In this document: positions 1 through 5,532 of the stretch, piece after piece
Numbering within the stretch: position 1 is the first letter of the stretch
Layout of the letters: every line of letters begins with the position of its first letter
DNA from: DP-36 sp036004365
GTDB lineage: Bacteria > Desulfobacterota > Binatia > UBA9968
Direction: 5' to 3'
DNA length: 9,422 bases
NCBI GenBank assembly: GCA_036004365.1
Contig: DASYRN010000039.1
Coordinates: forward strand, 1 to 9,422
Made by a program: the position numbers and the translations under genes
The notes under the pieces: model-generated
Told to the model about the DNA's origin: nothing
The model's input: the letters and a program-made list of their open reading frames with translations, nothing else
The model's database searches: none

Positions 1-53
1 TGTCCGCATTCATTGAAGCCTTCATCACCTCAGTCGCGGTTTCAAAGTAATAA
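1..53. repeat. 53-bp direct repeat, copy 1
   Basis: This segment recurs at 2500-2552 in the same orientation with 52 of 53 bases identical; the only difference is C at 11 against G at 2510. The copies are exactly 2499 bp apart and bracket the GH15/membrane-protein pair. The repeat contains a small palindrome with TGAAG/CTTCA arms. On the minus strand it encodes YYFETATEVMKAS followed by M (here) or I (copy 2) and NAD. It therefore looks like duplicated coding sequence and not a classical transposon end. The left limit is set by the window edge, so the true repeat may be longer. Confidence 0.9.
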
Positions 54-97
54 GTCTCCATGAACGAACCCATGCTACCAGGCGGCTGCTCTTTCAT
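1..97 (-). CDS. 5' end of an unrecognised gene, running off the left edge
   Basis: Read on the minus strand, the frame stays open from an ATG at 97 to the window edge. It gives 32 residues that begin MKEQPPGSMGSFMETYYFE and continue TATEVMKASMNAD. The frame extends upstream to a GTG at 121, just after an in-frame TAG, so GTG is an alternative start; ATGs at 73 and 61 are also possible. None has a convincing ribosome binding site. I do not recognise the family. Support for coding comes from the same peptide being readable in the second repeat copy near 2500. The gene is divergent from the GH15 gene, with only 36 bp between the proposed starts. The promoters would have to overlap, or this may be the stump of a gene disrupted by the GH15 module. 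Confidence 0.45.
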   Translation of the reverse strand, partial: MKEQPPGSMGSFMETYYFETATEVMKASMNAD

Positions 98-133
98 ACC
101 GTCTGACACCGGTCCTTTCACTTTCTAAGGTAA

Positions 134-1996
134 ATGGCGACGCAGCGGATCCAAGACTACGCGATCATAGGCGATTGCCGGTCTGCGGCCTTGGTCTCCC
201 GCGAGGGGTCGATTGACTGGCTCTGCTGGCCACGGTTTGACAGCTCGTCGGTCTTCGGCGCTTTGCTAGACCCTCAAGCGGGTCACTGGCGCATCGCTCC
301 GACCGCTCCCTTTAAGACGGAGCGGCGATATGTGGATGAGACTAATGTCCTCGAGACCAGGTTCCGAACGGAGACGGGTTCCCTGTTGTTGATCGATCTC
401 ATGCCTGTTGCGTCTGAGGAAGAGAAAAGGAGGCACCTGCTTCCTGAGCATGAGATCCTGCGCCTCGTCGAGTGCGAGAAAGGCGAGGTCGAAGTCGAAA
501 TCCTCTTCGATCCCCGACCTCGATACGCTCAGCGGACGGTCCGGGCGCGGGACGCCGGGAAATTCGGGATCCGTGTCGAAACGGGTTACGGTCTCCTCAC
601 CCTCCAGTCGAGCGTCCCTATGACTCTTCTTGGCGATGGACGGGCCCATGCGACGGCCCGCCTCCGCGCTGGAGAGGCGCTCGATTTCTCCCTCACCTTC
701 TCAGTTGAATGGCCGGCGGTCCTTCCGCCGCTCGGTCAGAGGACGCGCCAAGCCATAGCACGCTCGGTTACCTGGTGGGAGCGTTGGGCCTCGCGTTTGA
801 AGTACGACGGGCCTGGCCGTGCGGCTGTGATCCGGAGCGCTCTCGTGCTGAGGCTCCTCTTCTACGCACCGTCGGGTGCCATCGTCGCGGCGCCGACGAC
901 CTCCCTTCCCGAACGTGTCGGCGGAGACCTTAACTGGGATTACCGTTACTGCTGGTTGCGCGACGCCGCCTTGACCGTGCGCGCGCTTTTCGGCCTGGGA
1001 TGCACCGAAGAGGCCGAAGCATTTGTAAGCTGGTTGATCCACTCGACCCGGCTTACGCGTCCGGAGTTGCGAATCCTCTACGACATCTATGGAAATGCGC
1101 CTGAGAGAGAGCGGACGCTTGATCATCTCGCCGGATACCGTTCGTCTCGACCGGTCCGGATCGGCAATGCGGCCTTTGGTCAACTGCAGCTCGACGTCTA
1201 CGGCGAAGTTATCGACGCCGTGACTCATTTCGTCTGCACCGACGGCACATTGGATCGGGAGACGCGCAATATGCTCTGCGCCTTCGGCGATTACGTCTGC
1301 CGCAACTGGCAGAAGCCGGATGAGGGAATCTGGGAGCCGCGCTCCGGACGGTACAATAACACCCACTCGCGGGTCCTTTGCTGGACCGCTCTGGATCGGC
1401 TCCTTGAGCTTCATGCTCACGGCCATCTCCCCGAAGCTCCCGTCAGCGACTTTCAAAAGAACCGGGACGCGATCCGTCGCGAGGTTGAAGAACGCGCCTG
1501 GAATCCGCGTCTGGAAAGCTATGCCGCGCGGTTAGATACAGACGAGCTTGATGCGAGCCTTCTCCTGCTACCCTGGTACGGATTTGATAAGGCGTCGTCC
1601 TACCGGGTGCGGCAAACGTATGCTCGGATCCGCGAGCGCCTAGGAGCGGGTGCGGGTCTCTTGTACCGCTATCGCACGGGGGAATCACCCGGGGAGGGGG
1701 CGTTCGGCATCTGCAGTTTTTGGGGGGCGGAGTATTTGGCGCTTGGTGGCGGCACCGCCGCGGAGGCGCAAGAGGTCTTCGAACGGCTGATTGGTTACGC
1801 AAACGATCTGGGGCTGTTCGCAGAGGAGATCGACCCAGAGACCGGAGATGCGCTGGGAAATTTCCCCCAGGCGTTCACGCACGTGGGCCTGATCAACGCC
1901 GCCCTTTCACTGGCGAAACGGCTGAAGGGCGAGAAGCCGTTGGAGCGCCCCATTCCGGCGAAAAGCCCTGCGCCGATGCCGCAGGCACGCGTATGA
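134..1996 (+). CDS. GH15 glucoamylase/trehalase-like glycoside hydrolase
   Basis: A 620-residue protein of glycoside hydrolase family 15, which removes glucose by inversion from alpha-glucans or trehalose. No signal peptide is visible, so it should act in the cytoplasm on storage glucan, maltodextrin or trehalose. The N-terminal beta-sandwich domain (about residues 1-200, with IGDCRSAALVSREGSIDWLC near the start) precedes the (alpha/alpha)6 barrel (about 230-595). Signature blocks are NWDYRYCWLRD at 268-278, QLDVYGEVIDA at 352-362, GIWEPR around 398-403 with E401 the probable general acid, GEGAFGICSFW at 520-530 with E521 the probable base, and EEIDPETGDALGNFPQAFTH at 564-583. The length suits bacterial family members. 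TAAGG at 126-130 lies just ahead of the ATG. The end overlaps the next gene by ATGA, implying coupled translation. The sequence alone does not decide between glucan and trehalose. Confidence 0.93.
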   Translation: MATQRIQDYAIIGDCRSAALVSREGSIDWLCWPRFDSSSVFGALLDPQAGHWRIAPTAPFKTERRYVDETNVLETRFRTETGSLLLIDLMPVASEEEKRRHLLPEHEILRLVECEKGEVEVEILFDPRPRYAQRTVRARDAGKFGIRVETGYGLLTLQSSVPMTLLGDGRAHATARLRAGEALDFSLTFSVEWPAVLPPLGQRTRQAIARSVTWWERWASRLKYDGPGRAAVIRSALVLRLLFYAPSGAIVAAPTTSLPERVGGDLNWDYRYCWLRDAALTVRALFGLGCTEEAEAFVSWLIHSTRLTRPELRILYDIYGNAPERERTLDHLAGYRSSRPVRIGNAAFGQLQLDVYGEVIDAVTHFVCTDGTLDRETRNMLCAFGDYVCRNWQKPDEGIWEPRSGRYNNTHSRVLCWTALDRLLELHAHGHLPEAPVSDFQKNRDAIRREVEERAWNPRLESYAARLDTDELDASLLLLPWYGFDKASSYRVRQTYARIRERLGAGAGLLYRYRTGESPGEGAFGICSFWGAEYLALGGGTAAEAQEVFERLIGYANDLGLFAEEIDPETGDALGNFPQAFTHVGLINAALSLAKRLKGEKPLERPIPAKSPAPMPQARV

Positions 1997-2469
1997 ACTG
2001 GGGGAGCTGGCTGCTGTGGGGATTTGTGGCGACGATCGTACTGACGACGCTGATGGCCGGGAGCCAGGGGCTTGGCTTCACGCGGATGAATATTCCCTAC
2101 ATGCTCGGAACCATGTTCACGTCGAGCCGAGACCGTGCAAAGCTCATCGGTTTTTTCTTTCACTTGATTAACGGGTGGCTCTTTTCGCTCATCTATGTGG
2201 CTGCATTCCACCTTTGGGGCGAGGCCACGTGGTGGCGTGGCACGCTGACTGGTTTGGTTCATGCCGCTTTCGTTCTCACTGTCGGTATGCGGCTCATGCC
2301 CGGGCTCCACCCACGCATGGCCAGCGAACAACAGGGTCCGACTCTGATGCGCCAGCTCGAGCCTCCGGGGTTTCTCGCCCTCAACTATGGTTTTCAGACT
2401 CCAATTTCGGTAATCATCGCCCACGTCGTCTTTGGGATTATTTTAGGGGCTTTCTATACTTTTCCTTGA
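1993..2469 (+). CDS. Conserved four-helix membrane protein of unknown function
   Basis: A 158-residue protein starting MNWGSWLLWGFVATIVLTTL. The ATG overlaps the GH15 stop (ATGA at 1993-1996), so it is probably translated by reinitiation and belongs to the same transcript. Four hydrophobic segments are visible, at about residues 5-24, 45-65, 75-98 and 134-155. The third loop is polar and contains HPRMASEQQGPT and the stretch LEPPGFLALNYG. I associate proteins of this shape with an uncharacterised conserved family, but can name no function. Coupling to GH15 suggests a role alongside glucan or trehalose handling, which is inference only. No charged transporter signature, nucleotide-binding site or cofactor motif is visible. 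Confidence 0.8.
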   Translation: MNWGSWLLWGFVATIVLTTLMAGSQGLGFTRMNIPYMLGTMFTSSRDRAKLIGFFFHLINGWLFSLIYVAAFHLWGEATWWRGTLTGLVHAAFVLTVGMRLMPGLHPRMASEQQGPTLMRQLEPPGFLALNYGFQTPISVIIAHVVFGIILGAFYTFP

Positions 2470-2470
2470 G

Positions 2471-2572
2471 CTAAGTCATTATCCTCCCATTGCTGCTCTT
2501 GTCCGCATTGATTGAAGCCTTCATCACCTCAGTCGCGGTTTCAAAGTAATAAACTTCATTTCCCTTCCGGTT
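2471..2572 (-). pseudogene. Remnant duplicating the start of the left-edge gene
   Basis: On the minus strand a frame runs from just after a TGA (2575-2573) to a TAG (2473-2471). It reads NRKGNEVYYFETATEV, then MKASINAD, then KSSNGRIMT and stop. Residues from YYF to NAD match the left-edge gene except for one substitution (I for M). Outside the 53-bp core the match fades: only a weak resemblance remains on the N-terminal side, and the C-terminal tail ends after nine residues. There is no good start codon before the shared block. This looks like a gene fragment lying 22 bp beyond the stop of the flavoprotein gene, in the same direction. It could instead be a short non-coding duplication that happens to be open. 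Confidence 0.35.
2500..2552. repeat. 53-bp direct repeat, copy 2
   Basis: Second copy of the segment at 1-53, same orientation, one mismatch at 2510. It lies 30 bp beyond the stop of the membrane-protein gene and 42 bp from the stop of the minus-strand flavoprotein gene. Similarity stops abruptly at 2553 compared with base 54, apart from a weak gapped resemblance over the next dozen bases. The rest of the 2470-2594 gap shows no gene or terminator hairpin that I can see. Confidence 0.9.
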
Positions 2573-2594
2573 TCAGCTTTCATCATTCATCCGT

Positions 2595-3017
2595 TCACTC
2601 AATGAAGCCTCGCATAGCTCGTGGAGTAACAAGAATCGGAACGGAGTATGAATCTGTAAACTGCGCAACAGTCATCCGCAGATCCTTGATGCCTTGCGTG
2701 TACTTTCTGAGGTAAGTCCTGACCCGATTTGGATCCGGCAGCTCGTCCAAGATCCGAGCATTACCCACAAGGACGACCACATCGCCGCCATCCTCGTCCG
2801 TGTTGAAGTTCAAGGAGACGTTCGGATTATTGGCAATATGCCTGAGCTTCGCTTTGTTTTTTTCGCTGAAGATCAGGACGGTTTCCCCATCCCAATGAAA
2901 CCAGACCGGCCTCGGTTGAGGCGTGCTGTGAGAATCGACGGTGGTGAGCCAGATGACTTTCTCTTGGCGGAGGCGACGACTTACGTGCCGGCCGAACTTG
3001 CTGGTGAAGTCTAGCAT
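2595..3017 (-). CDS. PPOX-class (pyridoxamine-phosphate oxidase / F420-type) split-barrel flavoprotein
   Basis: A 140-residue protein of the pyridoxamine 5'-phosphate oxidase-like split-barrel superfamily. It resembles the branch typified by mycobacterial Rv3369, which binds F420 or flavin. The barrel strands are readable as VIWLTTVDSHSTPQPRPVWF, then ETVLIFSEKNKAKLRHIANN, VSLNFNTDEDG and DVVVLVGNARIL, with a C-terminal helix and the closing strand VPILVTPRAMRGFIE. The start is set at the second ATG (3017) because AGGAG (3028-3024) sits six bases upstream; an ATG at 3062 would add 15 poorly conserved residues. Most members are small cytoplasmic reductases or cofactor binders, often without a known substrate. 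It stands alone. The sequence does not say which cofactor it uses. Confidence 0.88.
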   Translation of the reverse strand: MLDFTSKFGRHVSRRLRQEKVIWLTTVDSHSTPQPRPVWFHWDGETVLIFSEKNKAKLRHIANNPNVSLNFNTDEDGGDVVVLVGNARILDELPDPNRVRTYLRKYTQGIKDLRMTVAQFTDSYSVPILVTPRAMRGFIE

Positions 3018-3372
3018 AGTGGTCTCCTGATTCCTTGGGCTTTGTATTTCACTAACTTGCACGCATGTTGAAATGTAGGAAAAAGCCGACGTGGTTATGC
3101 GTCTGTTTTCATAGGCAAAATCTTAGAGCTCCTGATCCAATGTACGGAATATCATTTAGCTTGGAATCCCTCAAATAATCTCCTCGGAAGAATTATTATT
3201 TTTATTCACAAGGTTACGTTTACATCTTCAGGGTTGGTATGCCCCTTGCGTCTTAGAGTTCATGAGCAGCCGCAGGGATGATACCCAAGGCGTGCAGGAC
3301 TCATACCAAGTCCACTGCAAACCTACTCAGATCTCCACTTCAGTTTAGTCACAACCACGGGCGAAAACATCC
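3018..3372. other. AT-rich gap with regulatory potential, no gene seen
   Basis: This 355-bp gap separates divergent genes. It carries the AGGAG of the minus-strand flavoprotein gene at 3024-3028 and an A/T-rich run around 3190-3210 (ATTATTATTTTTATT). A GG-N10-GC element at 3234-3251 is listed separately. I looked for small frames: a 37-codon plus frame from 3064 and a 21-codon minus TTG frame near 3180 lack supporting features. No tRNA, riboswitch or strong terminator hairpin was recognised. Confidence 0.6.
3234..3251 (+). promoter_or_regulatory. Possible sigma-54 (-24/-12) promoter
   Basis: The sequence TTGGTATGCCCCTTGCGT has GG and GC separated by exactly ten bases, and TGG-TAT-G and TTGC match most of the sigma-54 consensus (TGGCACG-N4-TTGC). 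It points towards the zinc-ribbon gene at 3373, about 110 bp beyond the expected start of transcription. An AT-rich stretch about 30-40 bp upstream could allow bending by IHF. No activator site was recognised and the element could be fortuitous. Confidence 0.3.
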
Positions 3373-3654
3373 ATGACGCGAATAATGGATATAAATGCTC
3401 GTTCATTTAGAGGCGGCAAGCAGCAGACCTGCAAGGTGTGTGGGTGTGTGGATAAATTCGATTTCCACGTTCCGGACGATCTGTGGAAAAGCGTGGTACC
3501 GGTCGAATATCAGAACAGGGTTGTTTGCTTACCTTGTTTTGACCAATTCGCTTTTAAAAAGCTGATAGACTATTCCGATTCTCTGCAAGTTCTCTATTTT
3601 GCGGGAGATCAGGCGAGCTTTAAGTTTCAAACGGTATCATCGGCAAGCGTTTAG
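3373..3654 (+). CDS. Small zinc-ribbon protein, unknown function
   Basis: A 93-residue soluble protein with two CxxC pairs: C20-x2-C23 (TCKVCG, followed by a further C25) and C52-x2-C55 (VVCLPCFD). They are spaced as in a treble-clef or rubredoxin-type zinc ribbon. Between them lie aromatic and acidic residues (FDFHVPDDLWKSVVP), and after them a helix (QFAFKKLIDYSD). The first ATG is at 3373; an ATG at 3385 (MDINARSF) is an alternative, and neither has a strong ribosome binding site. Such ribbons usually stabilise small nucleic-acid- or protein-binding domains, but I cannot name a function. The gene converges on another mini zinc-ribbon gene and overlaps its stop by four bases. Confidence 0.7.
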   Translation: MTRIMDINARSFRGGKQQTCKVCGCVDKFDFHVPDDLWKSVVPVEYQNRVVCLPCFDQFAFKKLIDYSDSLQVLYFAGDQASFKFQTVSSASV

Positions 3655-3815
3655 CGACAATTTCCTTCGCGCTGTTTCTGGTCGCACTCGTTACAAAGCT
3701 CTGCGTTACTTGGAAGTTCCGGCCGCTCGATATAATCGTAGATCGGCCAGTGAGAGCAGTTTCGACAAAAATGCCAGGTATCTTGACCTTGCGTTTTTCT
3801 GTACACTGATGCCAT
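3651..3815 (-). CDS. 54-residue zinc-ribbon mini-protein
   Basis: A short gene starting at the ATG at 3815 with a strong AGGAGG (3827-3822) six bases upstream, ending at TAA 3653-3651. It encodes MASVYRKTQGQDTW, then HFCRNCSHWPIYDYI, and ends LCNECDQKQREGNCR. Two CxxC pairs, C17/C20 and C41/C44, plus C53 predict a single zinc ribbon. The family looks like a recurrent conserved mini-protein with a WHFCxNCxxWP motif and a GNC(R) end, but I know of no function. A sigma-70-like promoter lies 28-55 bp upstream, with a perfect palindrome just beyond it. A longer frame on the same strand (3620-3880) is out of phase and has no CxxC pairs, so the short frame is preferred. Confidence 0.8.
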   Translation of the reverse strand: MASVYRKTQGQDTWHFCRNCSHWPIYDYIERPELPSNAELCNECDQKQREGNCR

Positions 3816-3842
3816 AAAGAGCCTCCTCGCAAGGCTTTTGAC

Positions 3843-3870
3843 ATCGTATCCTCCAATAGGACCCTGTCAA
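3843..3870 (-). promoter_or_regulatory. Sigma-70-type promoter of the 54-residue zinc-ribbon gene
   Basis: On the minus strand a perfect -35 hexamer TTGACA (3870-3865) is followed after 16 bp by TACGAT (3848-3843) as -10. Transcription would start near 3836, leaving a leader of about 20 bases that contains the AGGAGG of the gene at 3815. Confidence 0.6.
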
Positions 3871-3874
3871 GATA

Positions 3875-3890
3875 TGTCACCTAGGTGACA
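3875..3890. promoter_or_regulatory. Perfect 16-bp palindrome, probable operator (CRP/FNR-like)
   Basis: TGTCACCTAGGTGACA is a perfect inverted repeat. It has the TGTCA-N6-TGACA layout used by CRP/FNR-superfamily regulators, compare CRP TGTGA-N6-TCACA and CooA TGTCA-N6-CGACA. It lies four bases upstream of the -35 box of the minus-strand zinc-ribbon promoter, centred about 46 bp from the expected start, a place where an activator could touch RNA polymerase. A run of A follows on the plus strand, so it does not have the layout of a terminator in either direction. The regulator is not in this window. Confidence 0.5.
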
Positions 3891-3982
3891 AAAAAATCCC
3901 CATCTGAAGACGTGATTCGTATGGGTATGCGGTTCTGCTAGGCTTGTGGGGCGTGAAACTTTGAAAGATAGAAGTCTGCTTC

Positions 3983-4052
3983 ATGCGGAATCTATTTTAA
4001 GATCGAGTCGAAGCCCTCACCTTCCAGACGCGGCAACCATTTAGATTCGCAT
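3983..4052. repeat. Imperfect inverted repeat upstream of aroG
   Basis: The arms ATGCGGAATCTA (3983-3994) and TAGATTCGCAT (4042-4052) pair over 11 bp with one bulged G, enclosing 47 bases. If transcribed, this could fold in the aroG leader; if not, it could bind a dimeric regulator at both ends. The position relative to the aroG transcription start is unknown. No short leader peptide rich in Phe, Tyr or Trp codons is present, so classical attenuation is not supported. Confidence 0.25.
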
Positions 4053-4096
4053 TCACTTGGTTTATCATGGGTTGTCTACGCTAAGTGTGCGCCGCC

Positions 4097-5176
4097 ATGG
4101 AATACAGAACTGACGACTTACGGATCAGGGAAATTAAGGAGCTTTTGCCGCCGGCGGATTTGCTGCGCGAGTTTTCCATCACGCAGAGAGCCGCGGAAAC
4201 CGTGTACGAGACGCGGCAGGCAATCCATCGTATCCTCCACGGCGCCGACGACCGCCTGCTGGTTATCATGGGACCGTGTTCGATTCATGACGTGAAAGCC
4301 GCTCACGAATACGCCCACAAGCTTAAGGAGGCTAAGGACCGGCTGGCAGGTGATCTCCTGGTGGTCATGCGCGTCTATTTCGAGAAACCTCGCACCACCG
4401 TCGGATGGAAGGGGTTGATCAACGATCCTGATCTGGACGGCAGCTTCCGCATCAACGAAGGGTTGCGGTCCGCACGCCGGCTGCTGCTCGATCTCAATCA
4501 GATGGGCATGCCGGCAGCGTGCGAGTTTCTCGATATGATCATGCCGCAGTACATCGCCGACCTCGTATCTTGGGGCGCCATCGGCGCGCGCACGACCGAG
4601 AGCCAGGTACACCGCGAGCTCGCCTCCGGCCTATCGTGCCCAGTCGGCTTCAAAAACGGCACCGACGGCAACATCCGAATCGCACTCGACGCGATCCGCG
4701 CGGCGCACGCGCCGCATCATTTCTTGTCGGTGACCAAGGCCGGCCGGTCAGCCATCGTGTCCACCACCGGCAATGAGGACTGCCATGTCATTCTCCGTGG
4801 CGGCAAACAGCCGAATTACGACGCGGCAAGCGTGGATGCTGTGGCCAAGAGTCTCGCGGAGGCCGGCATCCCGGCGCGGCTCATGATCGACTTCAGCCAT
4901 GGCAACAGTGCCAAAGACCCGCAGAGGCAGGTTGAAGTCGGACGCGAAGTGGTGACCCAGATCGCCGACGGCGACGGACGCATTTTCGGCGTGATGGCCG
5001 AGAGCCACCTCAAGGCTGGCAGGCAGGACTTGTTGCCGGGCAAGCAACTCGTCTATGGCTTGAGCATTACCGACGCCTGCATCGGCTGGGAAGACAGCCG
5101 CAAGCTGCTCGACACGCTCGCGGATGCGGTGCGCAAACGCCGCCTTAAGGAAGAGTCAGAGACCGAAGCTGAATAA
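4097..5176 (+). CDS. aroG: 3-deoxy-D-arabino-heptulosonate 7-phosphate (DAHP) synthase, AroG type
   Basis: Class I DAHP synthase, the first step of the shikimate pathway. It condenses phosphoenolpyruvate with erythrose 4-phosphate in the cytoplasm. The 359-residue protein matches E. coli AroG almost without gaps from MEYRTDDLRIREIKELLPP onward, so the ATG at 4097 is preferred over the in-frame GTG at 4085. Neither has a clear ribosome binding site. The metal ligands fall at the E. coli numbers: C61 (GPCSIHD), H268 (DFSHGN), E302 (MAESHL) and D326 (SITDACIGWED). The substrate loop KPRTTVGWKGLINDP (97-111) is intact. Residues tied to phenylalanine inhibition in E. coli AroG are kept (D146, M147, P150, L179, S180, F209, S211, V221). 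Phe-sensitive control is therefore likely. A charged tail (KEESETEAE) extends past the usual end. The gene stands alone. Confidence 0.96.
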   Translation: MEYRTDDLRIREIKELLPPADLLREFSITQRAAETVYETRQAIHRILHGADDRLLVIMGPCSIHDVKAAHEYAHKLKEAKDRLAGDLLVVMRVYFEKPRTTVGWKGLINDPDLDGSFRINEGLRSARRLLLDLNQMGMPAACEFLDMIMPQYIADLVSWGAIGARTTESQVHRELASGLSCPVGFKNGTDGNIRIALDAIRAAHAPHHFLSVTKAGRSAIVSTTGNEDCHVILRGGKQPNYDAASVDAVAKSLAEAGIPARLMIDFSHGNSAKDPQRQVEVGREVVTQIADGDGRIFGVMAESHLKAGRQDLLPGKQLVYGLSITDACIGWEDSRKLLDTLADAVRKRRLKEESETEAE

Positions 5177-5193
5177 GACTGCGCGAGCTTACC

Positions 5194-5334
5194 CTAAAAA
5201 AGTAGCCTGGTACCCTTTTTATCTCTCTGATTCCGCATGAAAGCTCTGTTGAGTGCCTTTATTTCAACTCCGTAAAGCTCTGCCAGATCAGTGTCCAATA
5301 TCACCTTGTGCCGGCGGGTCAGTAGGATCGGCCG
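5194..5334 (-). pseudogene. ORF6N-domain fragment
   Basis: On the minus strand a 46-codon frame between stops reads RPILLTRRHKVILDTDLAEL, then YGVEIKALNRAFMRN, then an unrelated short tail and TAG. The block HKVILDTDLAELYGVEIKAL is the hallmark of the ORF6N domain, a DNA-binding domain of phage and mobile-element proteins related to KilA-N. There is no start codon ahead of it, and the frame meets TAG at 5337-5335. The RFPxDFMF segment normally following the RN is missing. It is thus a truncated relic on both sides, adjoining the aroG stop. The open frame upstream (to about 5430) reads through the same TAG and was not recognised. Confidence 0.65.
5196..5220. terminator. Weak terminator-like hairpin after aroG
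   Basis: A run of A, then GTAGCCTGGTAC, then CCC and five T lies about 20 bases past the aroG stop. The hairpin is short (GTA(G)CC pairs with GGTAC) but is flanked by A and T runs on the two sides, so it could terminate weakly in either direction. It overlaps the end of the ORF6N relic. Confidence 0.25.
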
Positions 5335-5532
5335 CTAAGTTGGGACCAAGTTAGTCACCAAGATGAAGCCCCTCTCTTCAAACCGGTTATAGGTGTCCTG
5401 AGATTGGCAGACTTCTCTCCTTTTAATGACCGGCTACGCTATCCTGGATGTCGTCTCTAAGGAAAGGTAAGGATATGCTCAAAGGCTGGCTAATCTTACA
5501 AGTTTTTCTCTGCCAAGCAAGTAAAAACTCTC

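Noticed and set aside
1..53. The repeat as a CRISPR repeat or array remnant
   Set aside because: Only two copies, 2.5 kb apart, no spacer-length periodicity and no cas genes; the sequence reads as coding on the minus strand in both copies.
701..1456. Long minus-strand frame inside the GH15 gene
   Set aside because: Antisense shadow of a strongly recognisable GH15 gene; the translation has no domain character. The same applies to the other antisense and offset frames in 266-2424.
3620..3880. 86-codon minus-strand frame
   Set aside because: Out of phase with the 54-residue zinc-ribbon frame, which has AGGAGG, a promoter and paired CxxC motifs; the longer frame has none of these.
3899..4010. 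Minus-strand 35-codon frame (starting MKQTSIFQSF) in the gap before aroG
   Set aside because: No ribosome binding site, runs into the palindrome and A-tract, and has no recognisable motif.
4067..4084. Five-codon leader frame (ATG to TAA) ahead of aroG
   Set aside because: No Phe, Tyr or Trp codons, no ribosome binding site and no competing hairpins, so an attenuator is not supported.
4085..4096. GTG start for aroG
   Set aside because: Alignment to E. coli AroG begins at the ATG at 4097 and places all metal ligands at identical residue numbers; no ribosome binding site favours GTG.
3980..5241. 13-bp inverted repeat TTCATGCGGAATC flanking aroG (3980-3992 and 5229-5241)
   Set aside because: About one such 13-bp match is expected by chance in a window this size; flanking bases do not extend the match, and the right copy lies in the ORF6N relic.
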